Shown: positions 25,857-35,118, counted from the stretch's first letter. The stretch: 64,000 nt of DNA from Bacillus sp. CECT 9360 (GCF_918741275.1 NZ_CAKKNA010000005.1:1-64000), one strand, 5' to 3'. Notes: generated from the letters alone by a model not told the origin. Made by a program: numbers and translations.

Positions 25857-26209
25857 AACCTACAACAAAGGAGGCGAAATCGTTCATCTCATACTGTTAA
25901 GGAGGTAGGTCTATCGATTAAATCCTTACGACCCCAAAAGTTTTACGAACGATGGTTTCGCTTATTGGATCCTAATGATAAAGGCGGGTGAATTTTCTAG
26001 AATTATTGAATCGTTTGAACCTCTGAAGAATGATAATAATTTTGGATGAATATATGTACTTACTTTTTAAAGCAAACTCGCCGATTGACGAGCCTGAAAG
26101 TCGAAGTCAGAGGCGTAGTTGCCCTTATGCAGATAAGAAAGTTTATACTTTATTATCTGCCAATGAAAGATAAAATGACTCTGCATCAAGCGACGCAGAG
26201 TCATTTTTT
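25857..26209 (+). ncRNA. Candidate structured RNA between yfkD and chaA
   Basis: A promoter at 25822-25850 and a strong terminator at the end bracket about 350 bases. Complementary segments include GCGAAA/TTTCGC with CGTTC/GAACG, ACCTAC/GTAGGT competing with TAAGGA/TCCTTA, GCCT/AGGC with TGA/TCA, and GCAGATAA/TTATCTGC (near 26120-26160), so the RNA could fold extensively. Two AAGGAGG-like sites occur (25868-25875 and near 25900), and short frames of 24-56 codons are present but none has a standard start at the right distance. I do not recognise a known riboswitch, 6S, SRP, tmRNA or RNase P signature. It could be a small RNA, a dual-function RNA or a decayed repeat element. Confidence 0.45.
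26172..26209. terminator. Bidirectional terminator after chaA and the candidate RNA
   Basis: AAAATGACTCTGC pairs with GCAGAGTCATTTTTT around a ten-base loop. Confidence 0.9.
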
Positions 26210-26216
26210 ATGTTTT

Positions 26217-27281
26217 TTATAATAAATAGAACCCTATACCCATGATCAGATAGGCAGCTAACATGGTAAGTCCCTCGAACCAATTCGTCTCCCCGTCATT
26301 CGAAATAATGACTGTTAGAAATACAGCTGTCACCATGGTAATTAATTCCGGCAACGTGAAGACAAGCGGCATCGCAGTCGGGAATAATAGGGATATCAAG
26401 ACCAGGACCGGCGCAACAAACATGGCTATCTGAAGGGTAGATCCCACGGCGATTTCTACCGCAATATCCATCTTATTCTTGTAAGCCATGATAATGGCTG
26501 ATGCATGTTCAGCTGCGTTTCCAACAATCGCCACGATGATTACCCCGATAAATAATTCAGACCACCCGAAAGTTTCTCCTACTTCGCTGAATGTATGAAC
26601 AAGGTTTTCCGACACATAGGCAACAGCGATTGTAGCCACTGCAAGAACACCCATCGCCTTGCCTTTGCTCCATTCCGGCTCTTCTTCATGATGCGCCTCG
26701 GCAGCGCCCTTTTCTGTGCTTTGATAAACCCCGCGGTGTGATACTAGCTTAAAGAATAATGCCGCAAGATATAATGCGATTAAAATGATCGAAATGCCTA
26801 TGCTAAGTGACATTGTTTTACCTTCAGGCATTCCTTGAGAGAAAACCTCCGGAATCACAAAGGCGACGATAACCGCGAAAATTAACAGCCCGGCATTATG
26901 CCTTGCATCATATACGTTAAAATTCTGCCGTTTATATTTCAATCCTCCCACGAAAAAAGACAAGCCCGCTACCAAGAGCAGGTTACCTAAAACCGATCCG
27001 GTAAGAGAAGCAAGCACAACACCTACCAAGCCGGCTTTTAAAGCAAATATGGAGATAATCAACTCTACAGCATTACCGAATGTGGCATTCAAAAGTCCGC
27101 CAATTCGCGGTCCCATAACTATTGCCAAACTTTCGGTTGCTCTGCCCATAAAGCCGGCCAAGGCGATAATTGTTAAACAGTAAATACCAAACATAAGGAT
27201 AGTTGACCAATGCAGTACAGAACCGATAACTGATAGAGGTACTCCCACCATCACTAAACCCAAAAATATTTTGTTTACCAT
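26217..27281 (-). CDS. chaA: Calcium/proton antiporter ChaA (YfkE-like)
   Basis: Inner-membrane Ca2+/H+ exchanger of the CaCA superfamily, 354 residues and about 11 hydrophobic segments. The two alpha repeats are clear: GNAVELIISIFALK (about residue 68) and GNAAEHASAIIMAYKN (about 255), each with the ion-binding GNxxE pattern. An acidic/histidine-rich loop (EAHHEEEPEW) lies between the two halves. In B. subtilis the equivalent gene is yfkE (chaA). The ATG has GAGGATGG upstream. Confidence 0.92.
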   Translation of the reverse strand: MVNKIFLGLVMVGVPLSVIGSVLHWSTILMFGIYCLTIIALAGFMGRATESLAIVMGPRIGGLLNATFGNAVELIISIFALKAGLVGVVLASLTGSVLGNLLLVAGLSFFVGGLKYKRQNFNVYDARHNAGLLIFAVIVAFVIPEVFSQGMPEGKTMSLSIGISIILIALYLAALFFKLVSHRGVYQSTEKGAAEAHHEEEPEWSKGKAMGVLAVATIAVAYVSENLVHTFSEVGETFGWSELFIGVIIVAIVGNAAEHASAIIMAYKNKMDIAVEIAVGSTLQIAMFVAPVLVLISLLFPTAMPLVFTLPELITMVTAVFLTVIISNDGETNWFEGLTMLAAYLIMGIGFYLL

Positions 27282-27541
27282 TTGTCCATCCTCACAATCC
27301 TAAAGTAATATAAGTTCATTATTATTTATTATGAAGCACGGGAGATTAATTATTACATCGACAAACAGTCCCCCTTCCGAAAAATTCCGATAATATCAGG
27401 TTACATTATTTTCCTCCTAATGAAAAGAAGAACAAAAATCAACTGAGCTTGATGAACATATACCCGATTATCCCTTGCCTAATCCTCCCTCTTCCATGTA
27501 ACATCAACAAAGGAGAATTTATTATTGGGAGAAAATAAAAA

Positions 27542-28729
27542 ATGAATCAACGATTACTCTTTTGGATACTTGTCAGTATGGTCGGGATTTCTGGTTTTTC
27601 ACAGGGAATGCTCCTGCCATTGATTGCGGTCATTTTTGAAAATGACGGGGTCAGTTCATCGTTGAACGGCCTTCACGCAACCGGTTTATATGTTGGGATT
27701 TTATTGGCTTCCCCCTTTATGGAGCCGCCTCTCCGAAGATTTGGTTATAAACCGATGATTCTCTTTGGGGGTCTTGCCGTTATTATTTCTTTAGCTCTAT
27801 TTCCTGTCTGGAAGTCCTTTTGGTTTTGGTTTGTATTAAGGCTTTTGATCGGAATTGGTGACCATGCGCTTCATTTTGCGACGCAAACCTGGATCACGGC
27901 GATTTCACCGGAACATAAGCGCGGCCGTAATATTTCGGTTTATGGTTTATTTTTCAGCCTGGGCTTTGCCATAGGTCCATTGATGACCAAACTTATCGAA
28001 ATAAATGAAGCACTTCCGTTCATTCTTACATCTATTATGAGTTTGATTACCTGGTTGCCTGTATTTCTACTAAAAAATGAACGTCCTGAACATGACCATG
28101 AAATTGAAACATCATCGTTCTTTGGAACGATAAGACGTTTTTCCAATGTTAGCAAATATGCCTGGGTCGCATTTCTGCCGCCTTTTGGATATGGCTTCCT
28201 GGAAGCCTCGTTAAACGGGAATTTTCCTGTATATGCGCTTCGTTCAGGAATCGATTTGAGCATGGTTTCCATCATCATACCCGCGTTTTCCGCCGGGAGC
28301 TTGATTTCCCAGATTCCGCTCGGAATGATGAGTGATAAGTACGGACGAAGAAAAATATTATTGTGTATTCTTTTCTCGGGATCGCTGATTTTCCTGGCAG
28401 CCGGTTTTCTGAACGCTTCCGCCATTGGATTATTCATATGTTTCCTTCTAGCTGGAATTATGGTCGGTTCCACCTTCTCACTCGGTATCAGTTATATGGC
28501 GGACCTTGTTCCGAGAAATCTTCTGCCGACCGGGAACTTGCTATGCGGAATTTTCTTTAGCTTTGGCAGCATAAGCGGACCATTTATCGGGGGATTGGTT
28601 ATCCAATATTTAAAGGGCGGCAGTTTTTTCTTCGCCATAAGCATCATGCTTTTGCTTATTTTCTTTTCCCTTGCCCTTTTTAAAGAAAATTCGCCGATTG
28701 GCAAGCCTTTAAACGAAGATTTGGCTTAG
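27542..28729 (+). CDS. yfkF: Major facilitator transporter YfkF-like
   Basis: A 395-residue, 12-helix major facilitator protein; the loop after helix 8 contains the motif GMMSDKYGRRKIL. Substrate unknown; drug or sugar efflux annotations in the family are guesses. Its ATG overlaps the stop of a six-codon minicistron (TTG GGA ... TGA) that has the better ribosome binding site (AAAGGAG nine bases before the TTG), so translation may depend on coupling. The divergent gap 27282-27541 to chaA holds no other gene. Confidence 0.85.
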   Translation: MNQRLLFWILVSMVGISGFSQGMLLPLIAVIFENDGVSSSLNGLHATGLYVGILLASPFMEPPLRRFGYKPMILFGGLAVIISLALFPVWKSFWFWFVLRLLIGIGDHALHFATQTWITAISPEHKRGRNISVYGLFFSLGFAIGPLMTKLIEINEALPFILTSIMSLITWLPVFLLKNERPEHDHEIETSSFFGTIRRFSNVSKYAWVAFLPPFGYGFLEASLNGNFPVYALRSGIDLSMVSIIIPAFSAGSLISQIPLGMMSDKYGRRKILLCILFSGSLIFLAAGFLNASAIGLFICFLLAGIMVGSTFSLGISYMADLVPRNLLPTGNLLCGIFFSFGSISGPFIGGLVIQYLKGGSFFFAISIMLLLIFFSLALFKENSPIGKPLNEDLA

Positions 28730-28881
28730 TTGCACTTATACAGATAGAAACAGAATAATTTGAAATTATGGAAGCCAGAAAGTCCTTATTAATAAGAGAA
28801 AGCAAAATCGCATTTTTATGAATAATATGGTATTATAAAAATATCAAAATTAAATTCTATAACTATTGAACAGGTTAAATT

Positions 28882-28907
28882 GCTGTCATCGGCTTCCCGA
28901 TGGCAGC
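28882..28907 (+). terminator. Hairpin between yfkF and the metal ATPase gene
   Basis: GCTGTCATCGG pairs with CCGATGGCAGC around a CTTC loop, followed by TTTCGTCATTTT. It could end yfkF transcripts or be a leader element for the ATPase gene 80 bases further on. Confidence 0.6.
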
Positions 28908-28986
28908 TTTCGTCATTTTAAGGGAATTGATGTTGAATATCACTCTCAATTAACAGATAGATGAAAACACTTCGGGAGGGAAACAC

Positions 28987-30909
28987 ATGACTGCAGAAAC
29001 AAAAGCATTAACCCGCCAAAAGAAAGACAATATTTTTTCCATTGAGAAGATAAAACCGCATATCGAGCTGATCGCCGCCCTTTTTAGCGGGGTACTCATT
29101 TTGGCAGGCTGGATTTTGTCAAAAAATGATTTGGAGTCCGCATCAATTGTTTCCTATTTGCTTGCCTTTGTTATTGGGGGATACGCAAAAGCGAAGGAAG
29201 GCATCGAAGAAACGATTGAAAATAAAGAATTGAATGTCGAAATGCTGATGGTCCTTGCGGCAGTTGGCTCCGCCATTATCGGTTATTGGACGGAGGGCGC
29301 GATATTAATTTTTATTTTTGCCGTCAGTGGTGCTTTAGAAACCTATACGATGAATAAAAGCCATAAGGAAATTTCTGCGTTGATGGATCTTCAACCGGAG
29401 GAAGCACTCCGGGTCTTCCCGAATGGGATGGAAGAAAAAGTGCCGGTCGCGCAGCTGCAGGTTGGTGATTTCATTCTTGTAAAGCCAGGGGAACGCGTTC
29501 CATCTGATGGGATGATTACAGAAGGCCAAACGAATCTGGATGAAGCAGCGATTACAGGGGAATCTTTACCGGTAAGCAAATCGGTCAAAGACGAAGTATT
29601 CGCAGGGACCGTCAACTTGCGCGGGACGATTACCGTAGAAATCACAAAGCCAAGCAGTGAGACGCTTTTTCAAAAGATCATTACGCTTGTACAAACGGCT
29701 CAAAGCGAAAAATCGCCTTCCCAACAATTCATCGAAAGATTTGAAGGAGCCTATGTGAAAATCGTGCTGCTCGTCGTTCTATTAATGATGCTCCTGCCCC
29801 ATTTTTTGTTCGGATGGAGCTGGACCGAAACTTTTTACCGGGCGATGATTTTGCTTGTTGTAGCTTCACCATGTGCCCTTGTGGCATCCATTATGCCGGC
29901 CACTTTATCGGCGATTTCTAACGGGGCACGTCATGGAATTTTGTTCAAAGGCGGCGTTCACCTGGAGAACCTAGGAAATCTGACAGCGATTGCCTTTGAT
30001 AAAACAGGTACGTTAACAAAAGGGAAGCCGGAAGTGACTGATGTCAAAATCAGGCAAGATTTATCCGAGGAAGATTTCCTTTATCATATTGCCAGCATTG
30101 AGAATTATTCGAACCATCCGCTTGCGACGGCCATTGTCCGCTATGCCAAGACGAAAAACAATAAAGACCTTGTAAAGCCTGAAGGAATGGAAGATATCTC
30201 AGGTTACGGAGTTCAGGCTATGATCGGAAATATTCAGTGGAAGGTCGGCAAGGCCGATTTTGTCGGACGCAAAGACGCGGAAGATTTTCAGGAGGGCATT
30301 GCCTTTTCGTTGGCTGTCGAGGGGAAAACAATTGTATATGCAAGAGACGACAAAGGAATTGCCGGAATCCTCACCTTGAAAGACCAAGTACGCGAAGAAA
30401 CTATTTCTGCTATCGAGGCACTAAGACAAGAAGGAATTTATACGGTCATGCTCACTGGCGACGGCGAAAAAACAGCAAAAGCCATTGCCGATGAAAGCCA
30501 TATCGATGAATATATCGCGGAATGCCTTCCTGTTATGAAAGTTGACGAAATAAAGAGCTTAAAGCAGCGCTATGGTACCGTAGCGATGGTCGGTGACGGA
30601 ATCAACGACGCCCCTGCTCTTGCAACGGCTTCTGTCGGGATTGCCATGGGTGAAGGTACTGATGTCGCCCTGGAAACGGCAGATGTTGTGCTTATGAAAA
30701 GCGACTTGCCGAGAATAGCTGAGGCAGTCAAGCTTTCAAAAAAAATGAATAGAATCATTAAACAAAATATCATTTTCTCCATTTCGGTTATCATGCTGCT
30801 GATCGCCTCGAACTTCCTGCAGTTCCTTGACCTCCCTTATGGAGTAATCGGCCATGAAGGAAGCACGATCCTGGTCATACTAAACAGCCTGCGGTTACTG
30901 AGAAATTAA
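28987..30909 (+). CDS. P1B-4-type metal ATPase (PfeT/ZosA-like)
   Basis: Heavy-metal translocating P-type ATPase, 640 residues, without an N-terminal metal-binding domain. The usual motifs are present: TGES in the actuator domain, DKTGTLTKG (phosphorylated aspartate), GDGINDAPAL, and in the membrane SPCALVASIMPATLSAI. The SPC motif (not CPC) and the final HEGSTILVILNSLRLL mark subgroup P1B-4, which includes B. subtilis PfeT (earlier ZosA), an Fe(II) exporter. The metal here is probably iron, cobalt or zinc. CGGGAGGG precedes the ATG. It is inserted within the yfk block compared with the B. subtilis order. Confidence 0.88.
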   Translation: MTAETKALTRQKKDNIFSIEKIKPHIELIAALFSGVLILAGWILSKNDLESASIVSYLLAFVIGGYAKAKEGIEETIENKELNVEMLMVLAAVGSAIIGYWTEGAILIFIFAVSGALETYTMNKSHKEISALMDLQPEEALRVFPNGMEEKVPVAQLQVGDFILVKPGERVPSDGMITEGQTNLDEAAITGESLPVSKSVKDEVFAGTVNLRGTITVEITKPSSETLFQKIITLVQTAQSEKSPSQQFIERFEGAYVKIVLLVVLLMMLLPHFLFGWSWTETFYRAMILLVVASPCALVASIMPATLSAISNGARHGILFKGGVHLENLGNLTAIAFDKTGTLTKGKPEVTDVKIRQDLSEEDFLYHIASIENYSNHPLATAIVRYAKTKNNKDLVKPEGMEDISGYGVQAMIGNIQWKVGKADFVGRKDAEDFQEGIAFSLAVEGKTIVYARDDKGIAGILTLKDQVREETISAIEALRQEGIYTVMLTGDGEKTAKAIADESHIDEYIAECLPVMKVDEIKSLKQRYGTVAMVGDGINDAPALATASVGIAMGEGTDVALETADVVLMKSDLPRIAEAVKLSKKMNRIIKQNIIFSISVIMLLIASNFLQFLDLPYGVIGHEGSTILVILNSLRLLRN

Positions 30910-30913
30910 GCGG

Positions 30914-30945
30914 AAGGCACCTCTGAATGGCAGAGGTGCCTTTTT
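30914..30945. terminator. Bidirectional terminator after the metal ATPase gene
   Basis: AGGCACCTCTG pairs with CAGAGGTGCCT around AATGG, followed by TTTTTG. Confidence 0.9.
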
Positions 30946-30947
30946 GT

Positions 30948-31034
30948 TTAATGATATCCGTTGGATCCGTTAGCTGACCCGGACGTTTTATGCTTTGGTT
31001 TTTTATTTTTGCTTTTATGCTTTGATTTTGCCAT
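30948..31034 (-). CDS. Very small Lys/His-rich protein (28 residues)
   Basis: ATG 31034 is preceded by GGGGGAG with a six-base spacer, a strong site. The peptide starts MAKSKHKSKNKKPKHKTSG and ends in a Gly/Ser/Asn-rich tail. It is strongly basic, suggesting nucleic-acid or spore-core association, but I do not recognise the family. It uses the shared terminator immediately downstream. Confidence 0.6.
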   Translation of the reverse strand: MAKSKHKSKNKKPKHKTSGSANGSNGYH

Positions 31035-31131
31035 ATAGAACTCCCCCTATTACTCAGCTTGGGCTAAATGGTAGCCACCCATTTATAGTTTCTCCGGTAT
31101 TAGCTCGTTTAAGAAGGTAAGTGTAGGGATT

Positions 31132-31968
31132 TTAGCAATCGGGTTTTGTACGTTCACTTCGGACGGCATTTATTTCTCCACCGACTAAAATGATATAGCC
31201 TGACAGATAAAACCAGATCATAAGCACGATAATGCCCCCCAAACTGCCATAAGTTGTCGTATAGTTGCCAAATCTGGACACATAGAAAGAAAATCCGAGA
31301 GAAACCAAGCTCCATCCGATGGTCGCTGCAATGGATCCCGGCAATACACTTAGACAGCTCATTTTCTTATTTGGGGCAAGCCAATACAACATTGTCAGCA
31401 CAAAAAAAACAACCAATGAACTAATCACCCAGCGAAAAGTATTCCATATCCAGATAAATTCATCCGAAAAGCCAAAATTAGCTGTCAGAAACAAGCCGAT
31501 TTGCTTTCCGAATACAGGCAGCAGCAGGGCTACTATAAAAACAAATATCATCGCAAGGGTCAGGATGATTGCCATTCCCCTTGCGACAATAAAATGCCTG
31601 TTTTCCTTAACATTATATGCTCTATTGAATGCCCGCATTATCGCGTTCAGACCATTTGAGGCTGGCCATATCGTTGCAATGACCGCAAAGGAAAGCAGCT
31701 TTCCATTTCCCCTCATCACTTCTTCAATATTTTTCTCGATGAGTTGCATCGTTTCTGGCGGCGCATAGCTGCTCACCACGTTCAATATATCCTGCTCAGA
31801 TAATGGCAAATACGGCAGCAGCGAGATGATAAACAGCAGAAGCGGAAATAATGACAGCAGAAAAAAATAAGCGAGCTGTGCAGCTAGTCCTGCTACATCA
31901 TCCTCGTGCACCCGTTTCACTAAATTTACAAAAAAGGATCGCTTCAGCCATTTTTTTGTTCCTGCCAT
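31132..31968 (-). CDS. yfkH: YihY/BrkB-family membrane protein (YfkH)
   Basis: A 278-residue integral membrane protein with about six helices. Family motifs are seen: DDVAGLAAQLAYFFLLSLFPLLL near the start (often mis-called RNase BN), WPASNGLNAIMRAFNRAYN, and GNYTTTYGSLGGIIVLMIWFYLSG near the end. Function not established; the old ribonuclease BN label is wrong for this family. GAGGGGGGGACC lies before the ATG. A paralogue lies at 52316-53173. Confidence 0.88.
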   Translation of the reverse strand: MAGTKKWLKRSFFVNLVKRVHEDDVAGLAAQLAYFFLLSLFPLLLFIISLLPYLPLSEQDILNVVSSYAPPETMQLIEKNIEEVMRGNGKLLSFAVIATIWPASNGLNAIMRAFNRAYNVKENRHFIVARGMAIILTLAMIFVFIVALLLPVFGKQIGLFLTANFGFSDEFIWIWNTFRWVISSLVVFFVLTMLYWLAPNKKMSCLSVLPGSIAATIGWSLVSLGFSFYVSRFGNYTTTYGSLGGIIVLMIWFYLSGYIILVGGEINAVRSERTKPDC

Positions 31969-32019
31969 GAGGTCCCCCCCTCTGTTAAATCAATCTTTGA
32001 GCTTGCCGTTCATGACTCA

Positions 32020-32433
32020 TTAGTGTTGAACGTTTTGACTTACCACATAACTGCTTTGGTTTGCCGGATAGATGCCATGGTTTACATGGTGTACGCCATT
32101 GTCGGAAACGAATGCGTCCTTCGTTTCCTTTACCATCTGTGCCACCTGTGGTGGGATATCTTTCATTTCCTCAACACGCGCCGTGATAAACGCAATGTCT
32201 TCCGAGATATTTTCTATCGTCGTCCGGAGCTTGGCTGTCGCTTCCGTAACTTGATCCAGCGCACTGTTAGGATGGGTAACCATTGTTCTCACATCCGTCA
32301 CATATCGTTTGCTGCTGTTCATGACAGAACGACGCGTGCCCCTATCGAACAGGCTGATCGCCGCTCCGGCAATTGCGCCTATAATCAACGCTTGCGTGAA
32401 TCTGCTTCTTGTTGCTGTGCTATAGTTGTTCAT
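32020..32433 (-). CDS. YtxH-like protein (YfkI position)
   Basis: A 137-residue protein with one N-terminal hydrophobic helix (ALIIGAIAGAAISLF, about residues 15-30) followed by a basic turn and a long amphipathic helical part (RTTIENISEDIAFITARVEEM), as in YtxH-domain proteins. It occupies the yfkI position between yfkH and yfkK. A GAGGAGGAACC site precedes the ATG. Function unknown, perhaps membrane-stress related. Confidence 0.7.
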   Translation of the reverse strand: MNNYSTATRSRFTQALIIGAIAGAAISLFDRGTRRSVMNSSKRYVTDVRTMVTHPNSALDQVTEATAKLRTTIENISEDIAFITARVEEMKDIPPQVAQMVKETKDAFVSDNGVHHVNHGIYPANQSSYVVSQNVQH

Positions 32434-32658
32434 ATGCGGTTCCTCCTCTTTCGATTATCGAATTAGATGATCTCAGGTTATCGTCAACTAAAGAGGACTT
32501 GTGCTGATTATCCCCCCTTATAGTATTGGTCAAAACCTAAAATCTTATGGTTGGACTTTTTAACGATATTGTCCATGGCCCTCTTGTCAGGTTTTCATTG
32601 ACTTATACAGGCAATCATGAAAAGATGAATATACCTGATTCTGAGAGGATGAAAACAT

Positions 32659-32883
32659 ATGGACTTAACAAAAAATTCAGCTGAGAATGTGGAATACATC
32701 GTTGAAGCCATAAAAGAAAAGCTGAAGGTCATGAACATTGGTGCCATTAAATCGGGACACTTCAATTCCGAAATGTACGAAGAATTATTCGAAATTTATG
32801 AAATGGTCATGAAGAAAAATAATTTCAGTCCAAGTGAAATGCAGGCAATTGCCGAAGAGCTTGGCAAGCTAAGGAACCAATAG
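32659..32883 (+). CDS. yfkK: UPF0435 protein YfkK
   Basis: A 74-residue helical protein that matches the YfkK/UPF0435 family along its length ([17 protein letters not shown], then [16 protein letters not shown]). Function unknown. AGAGGATG precedes the ATG. Its position after the yfkH/yfkI pair is as in B. subtilis, although yfkJ is missing. Confidence 0.85.
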   Translation: MDLTKNSAENVEYIVEAIKEKLKVMNIGAIKSGHFNSEMYEELFEIYEMVMKKNNFSPSEMQAIAEELGKLRNQ

Positions 32884-33044
32884 AGATACGTACAATTCAG
32901 GCAGCCCACTGTCTGTTTTTTTCTTTTTCCTAGCTGTATCATTACCATAAAGCTTGTGATTTTGTTATAGTTTTTTAAATGAAATTAAATAGCTTTTCTT
33001 TACTAAATACATACGATTATTCTTAAGTGATTGGAGTGAATGAT

Positions 33045-34310
33045 ATGGTGGAGCGTAGAACGCCTATCAGTGTTTCCGAAGCAGTGACAAAAGTGATGAG
33101 CAAAAAGCTGGAGGGCGAGGCAGAATGGGTGTCCATTGATCAGTGCGACCGGCGTTTTCTCGCGGAAGATATCGTGGCCACTCATGACGTCCCTCATTTC
33201 GACCGTTCCCCTTATGATGGGTTTGCATTGCGGTCAGCTGACACAACAAAAGCTTCCAGAGAGAACCCGCTTGAATTTGAAGTCGTGGAAGAGCTGGGCG
33301 CAGGAATGGTTCCCTCGGTTCCTGTAAACGAGTTTCAGGTTGCCCGGATTATGACAGGAACGCAGATGCCGGCAGAATGCGATGCCGTCATCATGCTTGA
33401 GCTTACCGAGGATATAGAAAAAGACGGAAAGAAATACATTCGTTTTAAACGTTCAGTAAAGGAAGGCGAAAATGTCTCCTTTAAAGGGGAAGATGCCAAG
33501 GAAGGACAGGTTCTTGTAAAAAAAGGGACCGCAATCAACCCAGGGATAAAGGCGATCCTTGCGACGTTTGGCTATAATCAAGTTCCTGTGGCCAAAAAGC
33601 CTGTTATTGGCCTGTTTGCTACCGGATCGGAGCTTTTGGATGTTACTGACCCGATTGAACCGGGGAAAATCAGAAACAGCAACTCCTATATGATTTCTTC
33701 ACAGATCAACAGGGTAGGGGCTGAAGTCCTTTATTTCGGCAAATTAGTCGATACGCTTGACATAAGCCTCGAGGCCATCGAGAAGGCACTGGACAAAGTG
33801 GATATCTTGATCACAACCGGCGGAGTGTCTGTCGGCGATTTTGACTTGCTGCCTGATATATATGAGAGGCTAGGCGCCGAGGTTCTTTTTAATAAAGTCG
33901 GGATGCGCCCGGGCAGTGTCACGACAATCGCAGCGCTTAAAAACAAAATTTTATTTGGATTATCCGGCAATCCGTCTGCCTGCTATGTTGGATTTGAGCT
34001 ATTTGTCAGGCCGATTGTAAGGACGATGCTCTTCTCCGATAAACCGCATCTTCAAAAGGTTCAGGCGAAACTGGGAGCCGATTTCAAGAAAGCGAATCCG
34101 TTTAGCCGGTTTGTCCGTACCAAATTAAGTTTTCAGGACGGACAATTGACTGTCGTTCCAAGTGGCAAGGATAAATCGAACATTATCACCAGCCTTGCTG
34201 CATCCGATTCACTGACGCTTCTTCCCGGCGGCACACGGGGATTCGAGGAAGGCGATAAAGTAGAAGTCCTTCTCCTTGAGAATCAGGAAGGCAGCGTTTG
34301 GCCGTGGTAA
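33045..34310 (+). CDS. moeA: Molybdopterin molybdenumtransferase MoeA
   Basis: Inserts molybdate into adenylylated molybdopterin to form molybdenum cofactor. The 421-residue protein has the MoeA order: HFDRSPYDGFALRSADT near the N terminus, IMTGTQMPAECDAVIM, then the MogA-like domain with ITTGGVSVGDFDLL and LSGNPSACYVGFE, and a C-terminal domain. I chose ATG 33045 with GGAGTG upstream; 18 bases of longer frame include that site. The gene overlaps mobB by 13 bases. Confidence 0.93.
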   Translation: MVERRTPISVSEAVTKVMSKKLEGEAEWVSIDQCDRRFLAEDIVATHDVPHFDRSPYDGFALRSADTTKASRENPLEFEVVEELGAGMVPSVPVNEFQVARIMTGTQMPAECDAVIMLELTEDIEKDGKKYIRFKRSVKEGENVSFKGEDAKEGQVLVKKGTAINPGIKAILATFGYNQVPVAKKPVIGLFATGSELLDVTDPIEPGKIRNSNSYMISSQINRVGAEVLYFGKLVDTLDISLEAIEKALDKVDILITTGGVSVGDFDLLPDIYERLGAEVLFNKVGMRPGSVTTIAALKNKILFGLSGNPSACYVGFELFVRPIVRTMLFSDKPHLQKVQAKLGADFKKANPFSRFVRTKLSFQDGQLTVVPSGKDKSNIITSLAASDSLTLLPGGTRGFEEGDKVEVLLLENQEGSVWPW

Positions 34311-34825
34311 AGCCGTTTTTGTTTCAAATCACCGGTTATCAAAATTCCGGCAAAACAACTGTCGTCATCAAGTTGATTGATCATTTAAAAAGAGCCGGGG
34401 TGACTGTATCTGTTTTAAAGCATCACGGACATGGCGGTGAACCTGACCTTCCAGATAAGGATTCTGCCCGCCATTTTCAGGCCGGAGCTGTCGCAGCCCT
34501 GGTCGAGGGAAATGGAACGATACAGCTTCACGCCTCCCTGACCTGCGAGCAAAAGGATTCTACGGAAAAGCTTTTGGAAATCCTTCACGATTTTCATCCT
34601 GATGTTATTGTAATCGAAGGCTATAAAAACAAACCATTTCCCAAGGCGCTTATCATTAAGCAGGAAAGCGACCTGGAATTACTAAATTCGCTTGAGAACA
34701 TCCAGGCTGTCATCTGCTGGCCGGAGATGATGAAAACAGTAGAACTCTTGGATATGCAGCTACCATTGTTCGAGATTAATTCGGATGGTTTTTTCAACTG
34801 GTTTCTTGAACAAAAAAACACTTAA
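34298..34825 (+). CDS. mobB: Molybdopterin-guanine dinucleotide biosynthesis adaptor MobB
   Basis: A 175-residue GTP-binding protein that helps make or deliver MGD cofactor. The P-loop is GYQNSGKTTVV near residue 12, with a switch region HHGHGGEPDLPDKDS and VIVIEGYKNKPFPK in the middle. A TTG start inside the end of moeA is supported by GGAAGG six bases upstream and by the P-loop's usual distance from the N terminus. Other cofactor genes are not in the window. Confidence 0.9.
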   Translation: MAVVKPFLFQITGYQNSGKTTVVIKLIDHLKRAGVTVSVLKHHGHGGEPDLPDKDSARHFQAGAVAALVEGNGTIQLHASLTCEQKDSTEKLLEILHDFHPDVIVIEGYKNKPFPKALIIKQESDLELLNSLENIQAVICWPEMMKTVELLDMQLPLFEINSDGFFNWFLEQKNT

Positions 34826-34841
34826 GAAAATGAGGTGTCTC

Positions 34842-35084
34842 ATGTTTTTAAAATTTTCATTAGCGCAAAAGACCGCAATGATACGCAGCATCCAGGAATA
34901 TATTTACCGGGAAACTGGCGAAGAAATTGGAGAGCTGGCTGCCGAAAATCACCTTGAATTCATCCTGGAGGATATCGCCCCGTTCATTTATAACAAAGGA
35001 ATCCAAGATGCAAAAGCCGTGGTCGAGGATCGAATCATGATAATGGATGAGGACCTGACTTCACTTGAGCGCCCGATAAAATGA
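34842..35084 (+). CDS. DUF2164-type small protein
   Basis: An 80-residue acidic helical protein (MIRSIQEYIYRETGEEIGEL, then FIYNKGIQDAKAVVEDRI), matching the DUF2164 pattern of small Gram-positive proteins. Function unknown. I chose ATG 34842, five bases after GAGGTG; the longer frame overlaps mobB without a good site. It is likely co-transcribed with moeA-mobB. Confidence 0.65.
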   Translation: MFLKFSLAQKTAMIRSIQEYIYRETGEEIGELAAENHLEFILEDIAPFIYNKGIQDAKAVVEDRIMIMDEDLTSLERPIK

Positions 35085-35118
35085 TCCGAAAAGACTTTCT
35101 GGACAATGGAGCAATCAT

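Noticed and set aside
25857-26209. Known riboswitch or housekeeping RNA (yybP-ykoY, M-box, 6S, SRP, tmRNA, RNase P)
   Set aside because: None of their conserved core sequences could be found, and the neighbouring genes are convergent or face away, so it is not a leader.
28690-28729. Similarity of the yfkF 3' end to sequence near 26084-26100
   Set aside because: Shared only over a short TCGCCGATT stretch; judged coincidental.
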